From Tenebrio molitor (Eukaryota; Arthropoda; Insecta; Coleoptera; Tenebrionidae): a stretch of 64,000 nt of DNA. Position 1 is the first letter of the stretch; every line of letters starts with the position of its first letter. A program made the translations under genes and the position numbers. Shown piece after piece: positions 10,523-21,779 of the stretch. The stretch lies in assembly GCF_963966145.1 (NCBI RefSeq), contig NC_091046.1, positions 28,768,001 through 28,832,000 on the forward strand, given 5' to 3'. A model generated the notes under the pieces. It saw nothing but the letters and a program-made list of their open reading frames with translations, made no database searches and was not told the origin of the DNA.

Positions 10523-10833
10523 GCGAACAACGTGTTGACTATTTTCACTAGAGTGCGACTCGTGTCTTATTAATCTATCTACAAGCGCTTCTAATTTTCT
10601 CAGCCGAACATCCCCATCTGAATTTCCCGTCCAGTCACAAGAGCGTTCGTCAAGACAATCATAACTGGAGTTCCGTCTCGTCCGTCGATCAAACGGCCTT
10701 TTTTCGTGTTAGCCCCCATCGTACCGATGAAGGCGTGACGGAACCAAACCACGACTAAACGATTGATTTATGTGTGGGGTGACGATAATTATTTTCTATA
10801 TTTGAGGGGGAGTCTGATTCCTGACGCCAATCT

Positions 10834-12720
10834 GAGAGGTCGAGTAAAATTAATAGCGACAGAGTTTGTAATTAATTTCTTATACTTACTGAGTAATTGA
10901 ATTGTATACTTATATAAAAGTTAATAAAAATATCTAACATTCGCGTCGTTTGGATGAGCTGATTTTTCGATCTTTACCCACTTTTCTTTCTTAATTATAA
11001 TCGCCTTGCGTAAACAAACACTTTATGCAAACGTATGGTAAAAGTCACCGTCACTGTTCCAATTCAATAAGACACAATATTGCGCAAGAGTGCGACAACG
11101 TAAAATGCACTAACTTGATACTTTTAATAGCCCCGTCGGGCAAGTACGACTTAAAAAAAAGTACTCAGAGTTTATCCGTACTTGGTGACATCGAGAAAAT
11201 CGTACACAAATCACAAACACCGTTTTTCGTTACTTCAATTTCAAAAATTCGCAAAATTCACGACTTTGCGGTCGGGCAGGCTTGTGTTATCCCACCGCTG
11301 CTCTAAAAGCAATACCCTTCTCAAGATAACAATTTTTAATTATCGGATGTAAGAAATATTTAAATTCCAATAATTATAAAGTTTATTAATGTATAAAAAG
11401 GTAGTAAACAATTCAGAAAAGTATAAGTAAATAAGACGTGCTCTCTTATTAACACGAGATTCTAAACTAAAACTAAAATTCCTTTTCACCCCCAGCACGA
11501 TGTAACATAAACAAAACGAGGTGATAATGCGGGGTTAGGCGGGTACGTCCTATCGGATGGGACGTTATTATGACACCAACCACTTGAAGCAGGCGCCCTC
11601 CGAGTCGACCATCCAGACTAAACAAAGGAGACGTGGGAATCTCGTACACGGACGATTACAACAATTTTCAATCGACACATGAGGTGCACAATAAACAATT
11701 ATTAATTAGCACATCTCTCTCTCCAACGTCTCAAGCATCTGAATTCGCACTGCTTCCCCTGTTCCCGTTTTCGATATTGCAAACCCATGCATTGGCGTTG
11801 ACCTTCGTCTTGGGTTTCGAATATCCGCGGTGCTGTACAGGCTGACCGGTAAATGGCGCTAACATATGGAGTGACCATATTGTGTGATTATCTTTTGTTA
11901 GGCCTACTAGATTTTTGTATTGTCTTTTTAACGGAAAAATTGCACCAAATTTAGCGATTTTAGGATAGCAACCTAGATTTTCAGATTCAACTATACAAAC
12001 CTGTTCAAAAGCTTGTCAAAAAAGCTTTCGACCAGTGCAATAATAAGTACGGGGTGCCATTTGAAAAAAATGAGTTTTTAACATTTTTAATTCGTTATGT
12101 TTAAAAAATCGCAGTAGGCATATGCGACTAAGCAGGTTGTTTTAATTTTAATTTATTTTAATTTTTAATTTATGTGCAAGGATTTGGAAGGTACGAATTT
12201 TCGAAGGGACCCCTGCAATTCGAAATTCTGGTAAAAAAAAGTGCCACTGATTAAAAACGATGGCAGATAAGTAAAGACGACCTGTATAAATTTAATTCAT
12301 AATTTAGCATAGAGTTCAAAAATAAAATCAAACTGGGTAGTTTCCATTTAAAAAAACATAACTTTAGTGTTTTTATAATATTGGGACACGCTGTATATAT
12401 ACCGCAATATTTTCCGAATATGCAGTAGAAGCGTAGCTATCATCTGGAATAAAGAAAAATTTGATATCTTCAATAACAAACAAGTTGTGGAGCTTTTTCG
12501 CAACTCTGGGACCCTGTATGTGTAGAGGACGTTTAGATTGGAATTGTTGGTTATTATGCAGCTGTAGTATCGAGTATTTTGTTTTGCTATGAGTTTTAGG
12601 TTTCCTAATTTAGGTGTGGTAAATATGTTATTCTTCTTATAGCAATGGATTATATCAGTTGATAATTATCTAACGGGAATTCTTGCATTACTTTATGACA
12701 AGAAATAAGTCAGACGGGAA
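10834..12720. other. No gene recognised; presumed gypsy 5' LTR plus unresolved repeats
   Basis: If the primer-binding site at about 10829 is real, LTR sequence should begin at TGAGAGGTCGAG (10833) and run rightward. I could not find its outer end. The ORFs at 11025 and 11633 have no recognisable domains. Around 12240-12510 there are fragments ending CCTGTATA, as in the MITEs elsewhere, but no paired ends were found. Confidence 0.3.
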
Positions 12721-12990
12721 TTCGAGTGCGCCCCAGAGAGCGAACGGTCGCGCGGTCAACACCTGGGGGCGACAAATGGGTAGCTGCGTTTTTGCGTTTC
12801 CCCTTTTTTTGTCTAGTGGTCGCGTTTCGTAAACCCGAGGGGTTTCTGGTTCGCGAGGGGCGAACAATGGTTTTTGGGCATCGTGTCGTCAAGGTTAAGG
12901 ACTCGGAAGACGGTAGCGTTGTCGTTGGCGTTGTGCGCGGACGGTCAGGCGTCGTGCATTTTGTGTATGTATGGGGAATGTAGCGGAAAT
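12720..12990. other. GC-rich patch with overlapping ORFs on both strands
   Basis: This stretch stands out from the AT-rich surroundings and is open on both strands (116 codons minus, 85 plus). Neither translation resembles a family I know, and both are rich in R, P, T or G, as expected from GC-rich non-coding DNA. It could be a retroelement leader, a CpG-rich LTR or a transferred fragment. Confidence 0.3.
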
Positions 12991-13276
12991 GCCAATGCTG
13001 CTGTCCGAAAGTAGGTATGCTAATGCTTATGTTAGGGTAAACGGAGAACATTTTTAGCATTTATTATAAATTTTTTCAATGCAAATAAATAAAGTTACAC
13101 AGAAATTTACGAATCTTATTAGTTTGTGGTCAGTGCTCGATTTCAAATCCCTTTAGAGGTTGATCGAGATGTGGTATCACAAATAAAGATGCAGAAATAA
13201 TTTCAGTTCTTTGTAACAATGAAAGGGTACTTACCTTAAGGTTGTGGTGAATGTAGATAAATATTTTGAATATATA

Positions 13277-13698
13277 CAGCCTGACCAGGTAAAAATGCAA
13301 CCCAAAAAACAATTCACAAAGCAGTCTCGATCCCTATTACATTATCCGTCATTATCACAATGCTCATAAAACATAGACACTTTTAACGTCAGCCAAATGA
13401 ATGTCAAGTTCTGACAGAAAAATACCTCTCTCAGCAAAATATGACTTAATAACAATAATAAGCAATTAAAATCACAAAATTAATGGGTGAGTAGGATCAT
13501 ATCGGTTCTGTCATCGTTCGAAAACCTTTTCAAATACTAAATATGAACGAAAAATACAATGACATATATACCTTCCAAATTAATAGAATACCTATAATAG
13601 TTGGATTCCTGATTTAATTTTTAACTACCAAAGCACAATGAATGCTTTGGATTGTATTTTTACCTGGTCAGGCTCGTCATCTCACGTGAATGACCCTG
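13277..13698. repeat. 422-bp TA-target MITE
   Basis: The ends contain TGACCAGGTAAAAATGCAA and TTGTATTTTTACCTGGTCA as an inverted pair. The right tip is CACGTGAATGACCCTG before TA (13699-13700), and TA is at 13275-13276 on the left. A second, left-half copy at 51795 retains the longer left tip CAGGGTTATTCACGTAAGA, which shows that the left end here has lost about 20 bp. Confidence 0.72.
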
Positions 13699-13789
13699 TA
13701 TATTATGGATATTGACAATAAAAAACGCAGTCCTGGTAGTGTTTGATTCCCTAACACCCTGTATAATGTTTGAAAAAATTTTGAAAACT

Positions 13790-13960
13790 TTCTCCTGTGT
13801 GAACTCATGGATCTTTAAAACGCTCGTTTTACTCGCATTTTAAATTGGTATTTTTTTTACTCGGCGGATTTGTGCACTCGCTTCGCTCGAGCGGCAAATT
13901 TTCCTTCTGGTAAAAAAAGTACTACTTTACTCACTTGTATAAATAACTATTTATAAACTA
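13790..13960. repeat. Dispersed repeat with CGCTCGTTTTACTCGC core
   Basis: Related sequence occurs at 7330-7460, 18040-18330, 48880-49200 and 61800-61955. Shared motifs are a CTCATGG/CCCGTGGA lead, AAAACGCTCGTTTTACTCGC, TACTCGGCGGATTTG and GAGAAAATTTTC. It has no coding potential. Confidence 0.6.
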
Positions 13961-14111
13961 AAATTTACCTGTCCAAAGATTTTTTTGAAAAAAAAATTGT
14001 TTAATTTTTAAGGAATTTATTCCATACTTTTGCCGCTCACTGTATATGATTTGATTATGCATGCATTGCTGCAAGATAAAAAACATTATAAGGTCAACAT
14101 TGAAGTATGTA

Positions 14112-14244
14112 AAGGTGTTTTTTTTTTTTTAATTTGGCGTCGAAGTAGACATTGGAGGGTGATCTGTGATCCGTAACCTGTATAGTGCGTTCACAATCGA
14201 CACTTCAATGCCTACTTCGACGCCAAATTTAAAAAAACACCCCT
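14112..14244. repeat. 133-bp TA-target MITE with TTTGGCGTCGAAGTAG ends
   Basis: The inverted ends carry TTTGGCGTCGAAGTAG and CTACTTCGACGCCAAA, flanked by TA (14110-14111 and 14245-14246). A longer copy is at 47860-48036 and a degenerate one at about 58805-58995. All share TGATCCGTAACC (or TGATCCGTAATC) and CACAATCGAC-like motifs. Confidence 0.8.
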
Positions 14245-14494
14245 TACTTACCTAATATTTAAAAAAAAATAACATTTTCCTTGTCTGCATGCCGATATCA
14301 AATCGAATGAAATGAAATATACAGGTCGCTAAAAAGTATGGGTACAGCTAAATATTTTCAGAACGGTTTAGCAGAGCTGGTTAAAATTTGGCACAGAGTT
14401 AGAAGTGTTTAAATTCTATCATCTGAGATTTTTTTTTCAATTTTATAACAGCATTTATTTTGAATACAAGACTAACTTGATTTTTTTTAAATAA

Positions 14495-14757
14495 AAATAT
14501 ACTGTAGTTTCAATTTGGTTGTAGGTCGTAAAATTTTATGGTACTTTAAGTTAAAGATCTTGCGGGGCTTATAAATCCTAATTTACCACTAGCAGGTAAT
14601 ATTTTAAGCAGGGTTGTATTGTACATTTGGTATATTTGCATTGTACGGCAAACGGCACGCGCCGCTCCCCAACCTTTTCAAACCCAACCATTGTGCCCGT
14701 TAATCGCTCATAATATCCAATAAAATTTTACGACCTACAACCAAATTGAAACTAGTA
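14495..14757. repeat. Inverted repeat with 45-bp arms
   Basis: TTTCAATTTGGTTGTAGGTCG and AAATTTTATGG near 14507-14541 are answered by their reverse complement at 14717-14753, just outside the mariner copy. The enclosed 200 bp are unremarkable. This may be a MITE into whose right arm the mariner inserted. Confidence 0.5.
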
Positions 14758-14759
14758 TA

Positions 14760-16165
14760 CAGGGAATGGCAGGACTGAGGCCCCACAGAAGACTGGCAAA
14801 TTCGTGGGATTACGCTGAAACGTAAATTAAAAACTATATTTTTTTTTACTCTCAAAATAAGCGAGAAAAGACATTGCGAAATTACCAATCAGACGAGAAT
14901 ACCATCGAGGACTTAATTGGTCGCTACGCAATCGAATATTATCGAATCGCGCGAAACTTTTTATAATCAAATGATCCACTGCTTTTTTTGACAGATGTTT
15001 GTGTCATCTTGACAATTTAAACATTTTAATTTGTCATTGTGTTTTCTCAAGATCTGAAATCGTGTTGCAAAACTCTGCCGAGATGTATTCAGCTGCCGAT
15101 TATGTTGAGATGTTGATTATCTTTGGAGAATGCGGACGGGACGCTAGGGAGGCAGCAAGAATTTTCTCTGATCGTTTTCCTGACCGACCTTCTCCTGATC
15201 ACAAAACAATTTTGAGAGTACTTGCTAGGGCTCAAGAAACAGGGAAAGTTTTGCCGAATCGAAATGAAATTGGCAGAGGTGCACGAACCGCACGGACCTT
15301 GGCTAATGAAGAGGCAATACTGAATATCGTTGAAGAAGATGGAACTAGGAGTATAAGAGAAATTGTCCAAGAGGTAGATATCTCCAGCAGATCGGTACAT
15401 CGCGTTTTGAATGAGAACATACTTCATCCTTTCCACTATACTCGGGTGCAACATCTCGAACCAGAAGATTACCCTGCTCGAAGAAATGTTTGTGTTTGGT
15501 TGCTTAATAAAGCGGCAGAAGATGAAAAACGTTGTTTACAACTGACCCATTCATAACGAGGAGGATCTTGGAAACAGATTACAAGAAACTTTTGGAACAA
15601 TTACACCTGAAATGGTCAGAGCCTCTAAATTAAACTTACGGCGTGCACAACTGTGTCTCGAAATGAATGGTGGACATTTTGAGCATCTCCTTTAATTCTT
15701 CTTTCTTTGAGTTTTGTTTGTGTTTCGTTTTGTTATTATTTGCTTTCGTTCTATTAAACTCGCTTCTTTTTAGAACCACCATTTGTTGTTTGCTTTACGA
15801 CTTCCGCCCATTAATAAATTTGTATTAATAGTTGCGGGCTATACGATGACAACTTTTATTAAATTTATTGATATTATTCTTAACCTACATTTTTTTGACA
15901 GTGCAATAATGTGCTAAATTTGATAATAAAATACAGTCGACCAGATATTTTGAGTAGAATGATAATATTTTTGGAAACCAAGCAACGCCCTCATTCATTC
16001 TGTTCTCCCCTAGTTTTTCCGAGCTTGACTAACGGGATTGGTGGATTTGATATGCTTCTAAGTCGATTAAAAAAGCAAATAAGAAAAAAGAATCAGTCTT
16101 TCCAGTAATGTTATTGCTGTCGGCACAAGTCAGTTTCCTCTGGGGCGTGAGTTGTGCCACACCCT
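14760..16165 (+). mobile_element. Internally deleted mariner-like element with TA duplication
   Basis: The termini CAGGGAATGGCAGGACTGAG and the reverse complement of GAGTTGTGCCACACCCTG pair over about 40 bp. TA flanks both ends (14758-14759, 16166-16167). Inside is a transposase with an intact DNA-binding half but no catalytic core. Its outer ends (CAGGG...CCCTG beside TA) are like those of many MITEs in the window, so relatives of this element are a plausible source of the mobilising enzyme. Confidence 0.8.
15083..15695 (+). pseudogene. mariner transposase lacking its DDE core
   Basis: From an ATG at 15083 the frame encodes about 155 residues of a DUF4817-type helix-turn-helix region: MYSAADYVEMLIIFGECGRD, then a second helix-turn-helix with RSVHRVLNENILHPFHYTRV. 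After DYPARRNVCVWLLNK the frame ends in a stop at 15554. In a shifted frame, 15560-15695 resumes with TITPEMVRASKLNLRRAQ and ends CLEMNGGHFEHLL, the usual C-terminal tail. The part carrying the three catalytic acids is deleted. A product could still bind element ends and act as a repressor, but that is speculation. Confidence 0.82.
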
Positions 16166-16180
16166 GTATACTGATTGCGA

Positions 16181-16317
16181 TTGGGTAGTATGCATAAGAA
16201 TAAGCATTTGCTTTTACTATATATTTATCTTTTTCTATTTAATAGAGTCCATGTATTTCTATCTCTCACTAATGCAAGTAAAAGCATTTGCTAATAATTT
16301 ATGCATATGACCCAATG
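16181..16317. repeat. 137-bp foldback MITE directly after the mariner
   Basis: ATTGGGTAGTATGCATAA and AGCATTTGCTTTTAC on the left are answered by GTAAAAGCATTTGC and TTATGCATATGACCCAAT on the right. It begins 14 bp after the mariner's target duplication. Confidence 0.65.
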
Positions 16318-16591
16318 TCTTAGAACTGTCGCATGATATTTTAATACCAAATTCTGCAGCGAAAATCAAGACTAAAATTGAAATAAAAAATGTCAAGGGT
16401 CCTACGGTAAGCAATTTTATCTGACCAATTACAAAACCTTTCTTAATTGCTTTATTAGGTAAGCTTATTACTTTATTTCATTTACATGGACTTTCATAAT
16501 ACGATGAAATGCTTTGAATTACATATTTGGTTCGTCACTTTGACAGCATAATTTTTACTTAAGATCGAAAAGTGAATATGTACTTTTGAAA

Positions 16592-17934
16592 ATGTTTACC
16601 GCTGCAGAGTACTCATATGCTCATATGGATATGGAGCATCTGGTGAAAGTGCTTCCGGAGCTGTAGAAGCCTACGCTGCACCTTTTCCTCTTCGACAACA
16701 TCCAATTGCAAATGTGTTTTTGCGTTTGGTGAATTGCGCTAGGAATTTAATACCTCAAACTACAGGAGTTGGTAGTTGGTGGTGTTCCACGAGAGGCTCC
16801 CACTCCACAAAATGAAGAGACTGTTCCTCAGGCTTTTGAGGAAAACGGAACGTTGAATATTAGAAGCGTCGCCGTCGCTAGTATGTTTAACATTTCAAAA
16901 AGCACAGCGGATTCTAAAACGATTATCATTATACGCGTGTGCAGTTCTGTGAATGGTTACTGCAACAACATGGAGCAAATCCTAACTTTGTAAAAAGTAT
17001 TTTACATATTTACAGATGAATGTTTTTTCTTGAGAAGCGGAACATTTAACATTCATAATTATCACGTATGGGTTGACGAAAATCCACGTACAATTCATGT
17101 TAATGCATTTCAACATGGGTTTGGCATCAATCTGTGGGCTGCGATTTTAGGAGATTCAGTGTTTATAAATAAACGATTATCAGATAAAATATTGAGTGTA
17201 GAGTTTCAGATTAAATGGCGAAGTCTATGTCCATTTTCTTAACGAGGAATTGTCTGATCTTCTAGCATCTAGACAATGTGCCATTGCAATTCTTGGTATA
17301 GTTTGGGAACGAGAAATTGGAACTTTAGCTTCTTCACTTGCAATGGATTTAGGGTAGATTGTAAAGATTATAATAATGAAGATTTACGCTGTGGTCAGTT
17401 TTTGCCTACCGACCTGCTAGTTATTAAAGTGGATGCCGAATATCGGCAAAATGCAGATTGTTAGTGCCTCCTGGAATGAAGTGCTCATAGTCGTAAATCT
17501 TCATTATTATAATCTTTACAACCTCCCCTAAACCCATTGCAAGTGAAGAAGCTAAAATTCCAATTTCTCGTTCCCAAAGTATACATCCCTGATTTCAACA
17601 CGAAGGTGCTCCAGTGCATTATACCTACAAGACAAGCTCAACAAGTCCTTCATGGAAGATATCCTGATTCTTGGAGAGGTGGTGGGCAATAAATTGGCCG
17701 GCTAGGTCGCCCGACCTCACACCTTTAGACTACTTTTTGTGGGGTCACATGAAAAACTATGTTTATCGTGAACCGGTGAACTCTTTAGAACAATTGGATG
17801 ATAGATTGCATGAAGCTTTGACAACAATTACACCTCAAATGATTTAAGGCGCCCAAGCAAGTTTAATAAGACGAGCACGCCTTTGTATTCAAAAGAGTGT
17901 CTACAAATGGTTAACTTTTATGATTTTTGATTGA
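16592..17934 (+). pseudogene. Second mariner-like transposase, multiply broken and split by a MITE
   Basis: It starts MFTAAEYSYAHM, then runs into stops. Later parts are recognisable in order: FTDECFFLRSGTFNIHNYHV and NLWAAILGD at about 17010-17150 (first catalytic D in TDE), then SPDLTPLDYFLWGHMKNYVY in shifted frames near 17715-17765. The C-terminal tail follows as TTITPQMI and RRARLCIQKS up to 17934. The MITE at 17299-17581 sits between. Many stops and shifts show that it is dead. It is the same DUF4817-associated family as the 15083 gene. Confidence 0.8.
17299..17581. repeat. 283-bp MITE with ~70-bp TIRs, inserted in the mariner pseudogene
   Basis: TAGTTTGGGAACGAGAAATT starts the left arm, and the right arm is its near-perfect reverse complement through TTCACTTGCAATGG. 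TA flanks both ends (17297-17298, 17582-17583). A second copy lies at 48039-48306. Confidence 0.85.
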
Positions 17935-18039
17935 TTATTAAACTTTTTTTTTTAATTCTAAAAAAAGCAAAACAACATTGATTTTCTGTTTTACCCTGTT
18001 TAATAAAAACCAGCTTCTGTTGAGGTATTATTCTAGTCA

Positions 18040-18330
18040 AACATGAACATCAATATTTTTTTTGTTCGACACTGTCAGAATTTGAGAATTTTCTCCTATG
18101 TGAACGGATTTTGATAAATGTCACCACTTGTCAAAACGAAACGTCAATCTAATTTTAAAGATTTTAAGCGATTTGGAGCCTTTAAGGGGCTCGTCGAACA
18201 AAAAAACGTTGTATTCAACTCGTTCGTGTGTCTATTGGGCTTTTTTGGCACTCGCGTTTTAAAGGCCCACTCGTGCCAAAAAACCCCAATTTACACACGA
18301 AATCGTCAAATAAACTTCTGTTCACTAATT
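18040..18330. repeat. Dispersed repeat copy
   Basis: This is the same family as 13790-13960: GACACTGTCAGAATTTGAGA, GAATTTTCTCCTATGTGAAC, GGCACTCGCGTTTTAAAGGC and CCAATTTACACACGAA. It is interrupted by unrelated bases near 18110-18210. The ORF at 18118-18381 reads through it and is not a gene. Confidence 0.6.
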
Positions 18331-18900
18331 TTAAAGAGTGTGTTAACGTTTATCAGCTCAACATTTACGCTTTCATCTTAGGGTGACGTGCCTCGACGCA
18401 GCTATTCGTATTATTCAAATAAATTAGGTCGATTCTGTAAGTTCGTCGCTACGAAGCTATCCCGTAGCGATGTCCCTTGCAAACTACAAGTTTTCTTAGC
18501 GAGCTTGGTAGCTACTTATTGAAAATGGAAAATGTGTATTCTAAGCCATTGAATCAATTTACAGAATAGGAATATATCAAAAAACTCGCTAAGTAACGAT
18601 CGACTTTGTTATAGCGATGTACTAGGTTGAATCAAAAGTTTTCGCCACTACTGAATAACAGACCTGTATTATTTTGTGAATTTTAGTTTTATTGAAAGCG
18701 TAAAAAAGGAACAATTTAATACTATGTAGTTTACGTGGACAGTTGTTAATTTTTGAAAAATACAAGTTTTGAAAATACAGAGTGTTAAAAACAAGTGAAG
18801 AAACAGTGTGGCGGTGCACAAAGAAAAATTGTATAGCAACAATTCTAAATTCGGTTTTTTCAAGAAAAGAAAGTACCCATAATCACAATTTTGAATAATA

Positions 18901-19378
18901 CAGCGTGTCTCAAAAATGGCGCCCAATCTCTTGAGTGGTTAAACTATTTGAAGAGTTGAGTTCAATTTCGTTGTGAATTTTTTTTCCTTTGACTATTCTC
19001 TAAGTTATACGCATTTTAAAATAAGCAAATTTGACAACATTGGTTGGTATGCACAATCAACTAAACCAATTCTCCTTTGAGGTCAATGTTGCCACTGTTA
19101 TTTTAGCGTATTTTGGTAGGTCATTACTCTAAAAAGAATTACTTCGGTGTTGTTCCACTACCTAAAGGGGCCTTGGAAAAAGTAACATTGTAAAGTAATT
19201 TATAATTCAGCTGTAAAATTTGGTAATAAAGAAGATGCATCTCTTTGAAATTACCATACTTAAGAGCAAGTTATACAAAATCTGTTGGTCCGATCAAATT
19301 TTGTATAGAGATTTACCTTCCAAGACTTCTATTCTTTAAGACCCTTAGGAGATTGGGCGCCATTTTTGAGACACCCTG
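18901..19378. repeat. 478-bp TA-target MITE, same end family as 4017-4478
   Basis: The termini are CAGCGTGTCTCAAAAATGGCG and GCCATTTTTGAGACACCCTG, flanked by TA (18899-18900 and 19379-19380). The second inverted tract, GCGCCCAATCTC versus GAGATTGGGCGC, is continuous with the ends. Confidence 0.82.
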
Positions 19379-19380
19379 TA

Positions 19381-20260
19381 TATACCAATAATAATTATTA
19401 CTGGTAAAATAAAAAATCAGTAACTCCATCAAGAGAAAAACCCAAGAAGCTATTTCTGCCAAACCAAGATACGGAGCGCAGTTCAGGTATTAGTAAAGGT
19501 CAGTCCAAATATGTTGTTGGTTCCGCGAAGCTTCCGACTAAATGCGTTGAGGAGGGTGTTTTACGGTGTCCTGAAGGAGTTGACCTCGCGACCGTGGTTT
19601 CTCCATGACTGCAGCCTGATGTTCCGCTGCTGATCCTCAGAGGGGTGAAAGGTTGCACGTGTCCTCCCCGGATGCAGGTCCTGTTCGACGGGACGAACAA
19701 AGCGAAGGAGAGGAAACGAGACGGAGAGAAGGCGAAGACGTAAAGACAAGACGTCAAAAAGATGTAAAGATGAAAAGACGAAAGGACCCTTTCATAAAAA
19801 AAGGAGACGTAAATTAGAACTGATCTTGGTTGAAAATTGTGACTTACTCAATTGTTGTGAGGTCTTTTTTGGGGCGTACTAGGCCGTGACCCCCAGAAGT
19901 TGGGGTTCCAGGTACGCACAAAGCCACAGAACTCAACTCCTTACTAGAGTACGGACTACGGAGACGACGATATCCAAACGAATACTGGTGACGAAGTACA
20001 TAGGTACACCAAGTCACGGTACTTGAACGAAACGGAGGGAAAATGGCGTCGAAATCTAGTATTCATTGCCTATAGACCTTAATACCGTGAGATCGAAAAA
20101 AAAAAATTAGAGTTGGCTTTGACCAAAAATTTCAGTTGGCAATTCATTAAAATTTCAGTTATCAGATGTCAGTCTTAAAAGTTAGGTTAGTGATTTTGAG
20201 AACGTCGAAATCTTGATTATTATAAAGGGGTGCATTATGTGTGACCTGTCGGTTGTAAAA
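19381..20260. other. No gene recognised; GC-rich patch at 19495-19760
   Basis: The interval has a GC-rich segment open on the minus strand for 85 codons, with no family resemblance that I can see. It is followed by AG-rich DNA. It may be the leader of a degraded retroelement. No paired ends were found. Confidence 0.25.
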
Positions 20261-20296
20261 GAAACATGAGGAGCTCCAATCGTACTTACGAAGTAG

Positions 20297-20510
20297 AGTA
20301 AATGTTCGAAATGTCTGCCTTCAGCTTCCAAACATAATGCTACTCTCTTCGTTTCATGTTTTCAAATGACATTCGCAAAGTCGGGACATCAATTAAATTG
20401 CAGTTAACAGTAATTACTTGCATTAATGCGGGAATTGTGCCAGGCCTGTTTTTGAACACGTTGATTTTCAGGTATGGAAAAACAAAATAATCAAGGCAAG
20501 TTGTTGGTAA
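20297..20510 (-). pseudogene. mariner transposase C-terminal fragment
   Basis: The minus strand reads LDYFVFPYLKINVFKNRPGT, then VPTLRMSFENMKRR, and after a shift ALCLEAEGRHFEHLLY. This is the conserved tail of mariner transposases, in which the last acidic residue precedes the FxxPYLK-like stretch. Nothing upstream is preserved. It is a fragment distinct from the other three mariner remnants. Confidence 0.6.
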
Positions 20511-21540
20511 GTGTCTTGAAAGTCGGGAATGACAGTTACTATTGTAATTAATGACATCTGATGACATTTGAATTAAATTTTTATTTTTATTTTTGATCGC
20601 GCGGTAGCAATTAACGAAAGGAAAAGTCAAGAACTGATAAGTGCGTGCGTTCGAGAATTTTTGATACGCGGAAGTGGAACCAAGATACGATAAGAAAATC
20701 AAAACAAAAGAATTAAGATATTCCCACTTTTAATCGTCGATGAGAAACGTCGATCGAGACCGTCACAGCGTGTTCTGAGAGACAAGGAGAGCTATCAAGG
20801 GACGAAGTGCGTAGGACTAAGTAGTCGACGGAGAAACAAAAAGGTCGAGGAGGCGAAGAGAATTTATCTAGTTGGAGTCCAAAAGGAAAAGGAAAAAGTG
20901 AGTACTTGGCTTACCCAACTCCAATACACTCGAGGCTATGAAGAGAGAAGAAGATGGGAAAGAACGAAACGTTTCTGACATAGGACCAACCAATGTTCCA
21001 ACTGCCTCGTCAGCTGGGGCAAAAGGTAAAGGGAATCTACTAAGTCAGCAAAAAAATCTTAAAAGAAAACAAGGCGAAAAACGATTGATGACAACAACCA
21101 AACGAACGAGAAGAAGAAGGATCGGGAAGAAAAAGATACATAAACCAACTGCGGCCTGGGCAGTCGCGGAAACATACATACTCTCGGCCTAATTGTTGGC
21201 AACGGTTTACTAAGTTGGACTTTTAAGGTATTGGAGTAACGATGGTATATTCATTCCCAAGCATTAGTGGAACCCATGAGATGAGTCTTCTACTCTGGCT
21301 GTTATTTGTAAAAATGGAGAAACGAACGGGATTTTTGAACCGTGACAATCTGGTGAATTTTCTTGTTTAATGTCTTGATGTGTGTGATAAATATCACACA
21401 AGTTAAACAAATACATATTATACAGTTCTAGGATAATTTTTCTCTTATGTGTTTCATTAGAATTACTTTTCCTTAAAAAATGTAATTTTAATACATGTTT
21501 TCGTTATTGAAAATTAAGCGCAATTATCATTAGATTATTA
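20511..21540. other. No supported gene; basic low-complexity ORF at 20938-21192
   Basis: An 84-codon ORF rich in K and R, with TTKRTRRRRIGKKK, follows a purine-rich tract. Composition alone explains it. The rest (21200-21540) is AT-rich and I recognise nothing in it. Confidence 0.25.
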
Positions 21541-21555
21541 TAGTATTTTACAGTA

Positions 21556-21661
21556 GAAGTCCGTTAGGATAGCCTTTACTGCCGAGCCAGAAATTTTGTG
21601 AGACGAGCTCGCAGAGCGAGTCGAATAATACTGGCGAGGCTGTAAAGGCCCTAACGGACGT
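21556..21661. repeat. Short foldback with GTCCGTTAGG arms
   Basis: GTCCGTTAGGATAGCCTTTAC is answered by GTAAAGGCCCTAACGGAC about 60 bp on. The middle is GC-rich and itself repetitive (GAGCTCGCAGAGCGAGTC). Confidence 0.6.
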
Positions 21662-21779
21662 GTATTGTACAATAGTTTTTGTAATATCTCTACGATTCGT
21701 TCACAATTATCTTTTTGAAATACATTTTTTTCAACGCGATCGAAAAAACCGAATGATTAATAAGTGTGCGGAGGACGTC

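Larger units (their letters stand above)
7870..10833 (-). mobile_element. Decayed Ty3/gypsy retrotransposon, 3'-truncated and lacking the RT core
   Basis: In transcription order on the minus strand: a candidate primer-binding site starting TGGCGTCAGGAATC at about 10829; gag with two zinc knuckles; a protease with DTG; the beginning of RT; then a direct jump into the RT/RNase H connection; RNase H; integrase zinc finger and part of its core. The element stops after TPRANGQ of integrase, before the third catalytic acid, at the junction with the non-LTR fragment. No 3' LTR is present, and the presumed 5' LTR beyond 10833 could not be delimited. It cannot encode its own replication proteins. Confidence 0.85.

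Noticed and set aside
19500..19757. 85-codon minus-strand ORF in a GC-rich patch
   Set aside because: No family resemblance; the alternative frame is open too, as expected from base composition.
20938..21192. Lysine/arginine-rich 84-codon ORF
   Set aside because: Purine-rich low-complexity DNA explains it; there is no domain and no splice partner.
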